A DNA stretch of 64,000 nt, taken from positions 20,580,331 to 20,644,330 of the forward strand of contig OZ038465.1 of the NCBI GenBank assembly GCA_964036295.1, written 5' to 3'. Every line of letters starts with the position of its first letter. Position 1 is the first letter of the stretch. This stretch comes from Plumapathes pennacea. Its lineage: Eukaryota; Cnidaria; Anthozoa; Antipatharia; Myriopathidae. A model generated the notes under the pieces. The model saw only the letters and a program-made list of their open reading frames with translations. It did no database searches and was not told the DNA's origin. The position numbers were made by a program, and so were the translations under genes. Shown piece after piece: positions 61,917 through 64,000 of the stretch.

Positions 61917-62482
61917 CTACACTCAGTGCCGATATGAACTTTTACTCTCAGGTCTTGTTTAACAGCGGTAGCTATACGCGATATGATAGATATCTTAATT
62001 CTATAAGCCTAGTACTGTGTCCCTCAAAATTTAAACAACTTGGGCACTCAAGGCAAATGAAAGCAGAATGATGTAACAGATGGGTAACCTAACTCGATTG
62101 TTGCCGCTCACTGAAGTCAATCGAGTGAAGGCAGCGTATGTATCGGCAACCGAATTATAAATTATGTTCCTAGCTCTGACCGTTCAGAACACTCAATACA
62201 CTGGCGATTAAGTGTCCAATACCCAGAATGGTTTGCTTCCAGACTCCGTGAAATGGAAGAGTTTGAACTTTAGAGACAGAGAATTTGTGGAAGGCTGTTT
62301 GTGAAGGTTGCAGTTGACGTGGGTGCTTCGAAACAGACCAAATAACTAAACTAAATCCACGCAAAAACAGTCGTATCGACTGCGTTGCGTTTTTATCCCA
62401 GGGCTTTAGAATCGTCATCTGGACAACGATCCAACTCCAGCCGAGAACAGTGTGACAAGAAGACAAAAGACAATTGCTTACT

Positions 62483-62555
62483 TCAGAATGGTGAATTCAT
62501 CCCTAACTTGGTACCAAACTGGAGCTTGGCTCTTTTCTGATATCGAGTCCAAAGC
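62483..62555 (-). pseudogene. Decayed copy of TMEM94 last exon, downstream of receptor B
   Basis: Same passenger fragment as the one behind copy A. GTKLGMNSPF-stop is intact on the minus strand, but the acceptor carries the same AG shift (TGTAAG followed by CTTTGG). The shared acceptor change means the fragment was already broken before A and B separated. About 150 bp of flank present behind A (15,404-15,550) are missing here. Confidence 0.78.
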
Positions 62556-62749
62556 TTACAAAATCAAAAGAATAGATAAGTACAATATGCTAATTGCATT
62601 TTTATCCACATAAGTATTACAATTTTCTCGAATGTGATTGGTGCATCAATTGTAATCGGAAGAAAGCGCAGTCATATTTTGTTGATTCTATTTTATTGAC
62701 GTCAGTTGGAACCACAGCAAAAACAAAACAAATAACAGAAAACAAGACA

Positions 62750-63990
62750 ATTGTTGGTCTTTCATAACAAAACAATTGTTGGTCTTTCATAAAACAGCCG
62801 CAAGTATAATATTTCGCGCACATTTTATAAATTAATTGCTTTGCTAATTTTCATAAATTCTACATGAGCCTATTAAGCAACCCGTTCAGAAAATTAAACC
62901 ATCACTCCTTTGATAACATGAGTCCCCAAGCAAATATGTAAGTCTATGTGCATATCTGTCACTCAACTAACTTTTTTTTAACCGAACGCGAGGTCTGTAC
63001 GGAGAAATATCAGACCAAGGTCTTGGCGGTACGGCCCCCAGCCGCTTCGGCCTTTAGTTGATTCCACATATATTCTATACCGACGCAGTTCTCACGAGTA
63101 CTAGCATTCCATTGAATTGAATCTGCGCCATAAAGTCGATTACTCCTACAGCTACTGCCTGTCGTAGTTCAGTTTTGCAACAAAGGTATCTCCAATGACT
63201 AACAAAATTATAATTATAAAGTTATTAGTTTAATTAAATCCATTTAAAGTCTTTCACTACTCAGTCCCCCCGTTGGTCGATTCTTTTCCTTTTTGATTCT
63301 GCTCTATTTTAACAGTTCACTGTTCACTGTTCACGTGTATTCCAGAGCGATGACGTGTATAAAGAAGTCTAACATCACCGTGTAAGTAAATTTATTACAC
63401 GACTTCACATTTTCGAGTGCAAATACGGGCCAAAACGAGTGCAAATATGGGAGCGTATTGCACTCGTCAGGAACCAGATCAACTGGTTTATTACCTTACG
63501 TGATCATTTTTCGCAAGCAAAGTTTACGAACGCGTCATTTTTTGTTCCATTTTGCGCACGGCGAAAACGTTTACCCTGCTTCGTTCGTCGTATAATAAAC
63601 AATTTATTACACGAAAAGTTGTGCAATATGGCTGTATTTTTACTCGTCAGTTTTATTTTTTCTCGACTAAAGCAGGCTCGAAAAAATAAAACCGACTCGT
63701 AAAAATACTCCGCCGTATTGCACTCCTTCCCGTGTAATAACCTCTTTTTATTCTTTGCGACCTGCTTTGAATCATTATCAATTTGAAAACCGGTCAAGGG
63801 CAGTGTATTTGCCTCGCCTTAGAATGGGACCTAATGAAGCTCTTGAAGCTCAAGCAACCAGTGCCAGAACGAACAAACGGCACTCCAGCGTCGCTCTTCA
63901 GATGGCACCTAGCTACTGCGCATGCTCTTTGTGTTGTACCGCGAAGGAGCCCATTCACACTCATACATTTTCCGCGGAAGCGATGTGTGT
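62750..63990 (+). pseudogene. Orphan duplicated receptor exons behind copy B
   Basis: Equivalent of the relic behind copy A: LRR exon remnant at about 62,865-62,938 (acceptor TCTACAT, but GATAACATGAG uninterrupted here) and a shortened exon at 63346-63381. A ~355-bp inverted-repeat element is inserted just after the second remnant, at about 63,391-63,745. The homology then resumes and runs to the window end. Confidence 0.76.
63391..63745. mobile_element. TTATTACACG element inserted only in the copy B flank
   Basis: Reverse-orientation relative of 29866-30228. Copy A reads GTGTAAGTAAATAGATCTGC at the equivalent point (16,252) with no element; here GTGTAAGTAAA is followed by TTATTACACGACTTCAC and the locus resumes at TTTATTCTTTGCGACCTG. 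Confidence 0.75.
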
Positions 63991-64000
63991 CATACGATTG

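Larger units (their letters stand above)
47970..64000. repeat. Right copy of large duplicated segment (B)
   Basis: Same order and orientation as 1-16,560. It lacks the 13.85-kb element and part of the 10.35-kb element, and gains the 63.39-kb element. The period is about 47.97 kb. Confidence 0.9.

Overview
The window is metazoan nuclear DNA, most likely from a stony coral or a close anthozoan. It is AT-rich, with short coding exons carrying GT-AG splice sites, many small inverted-repeat transposons and microsatellites, a sea-anemone-type MACPF protein gene and leucine-rich-repeat (LRR) receptors built from 72-nt phase-2 exons. Almost all real coding sequence is split among exons. I rebuilt the genes by following splice sites and phase; everything is read by eye.

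Layout. (1) 1-16.4 kb: copy A of a plus-strand gene for an LRR / GCC2-GCC3 (ephrin-receptor-like) / multi-pass membrane receptor, whose 5' exons lie before the window. Its 3' flank carries a decayed TMEM94 last exon and two decayed LRR exons. (2) 16.6-25.3 kb: a block bracketed by a direct repeat, holding a LINE fragment, a minus-strand single-exon MACPF gene, and an array of at least four copies of the sequence just upstream of that gene, broken by inserted elements. (3) 25.7-26.7 kb: a third, broken copy of the receptor 3' end. (4) 27.4-31.0 kb: five minus-strand exons of a TMEM94-like gene, with a ~60-bp satellite in one intron. (5) 32.5-36.1 kb: a minus-strand NR2/RXR-like nuclear receptor gene. 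(6) 36.2-38.05 kb: a 1.84-kb DNA transposon with ~415-bp terminal inverted repeats and a 9-bp target-site duplication, about 120 bp upstream of the nuclear receptor start codon. (7) 38-44.5 kb: mostly repeats, plus two 5' exons of a probable ML-domain (NPC2/GM2A-like) secreted protein on the minus strand. (8) 44.5-64 kb: copy B of the receptor gene, complete, with 24 coding exons and about 1160 residues. From 47,970 to the window end, copy B and its flank match 1-16.5 kb at roughly 98-99 %.

Together, two near-identical LRR membrane receptors flank a MACPF pore-forming-family gene, which would fit a locus for sensing and defence. The order LRR 3' end then TMEM94 3' end is seen with an intact TMEM94 terminus only at 25.7-27.5 kb. 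That suggests this is the ancestral junction, and that copies A and B are later duplicates that carried a piece of TMEM94 with them. A and B differ by many amino-acid changes and by transposons present in only one copy, so they are either a recent tandem duplication or two haplotypes joined during assembly. Sequence alone does not decide this.
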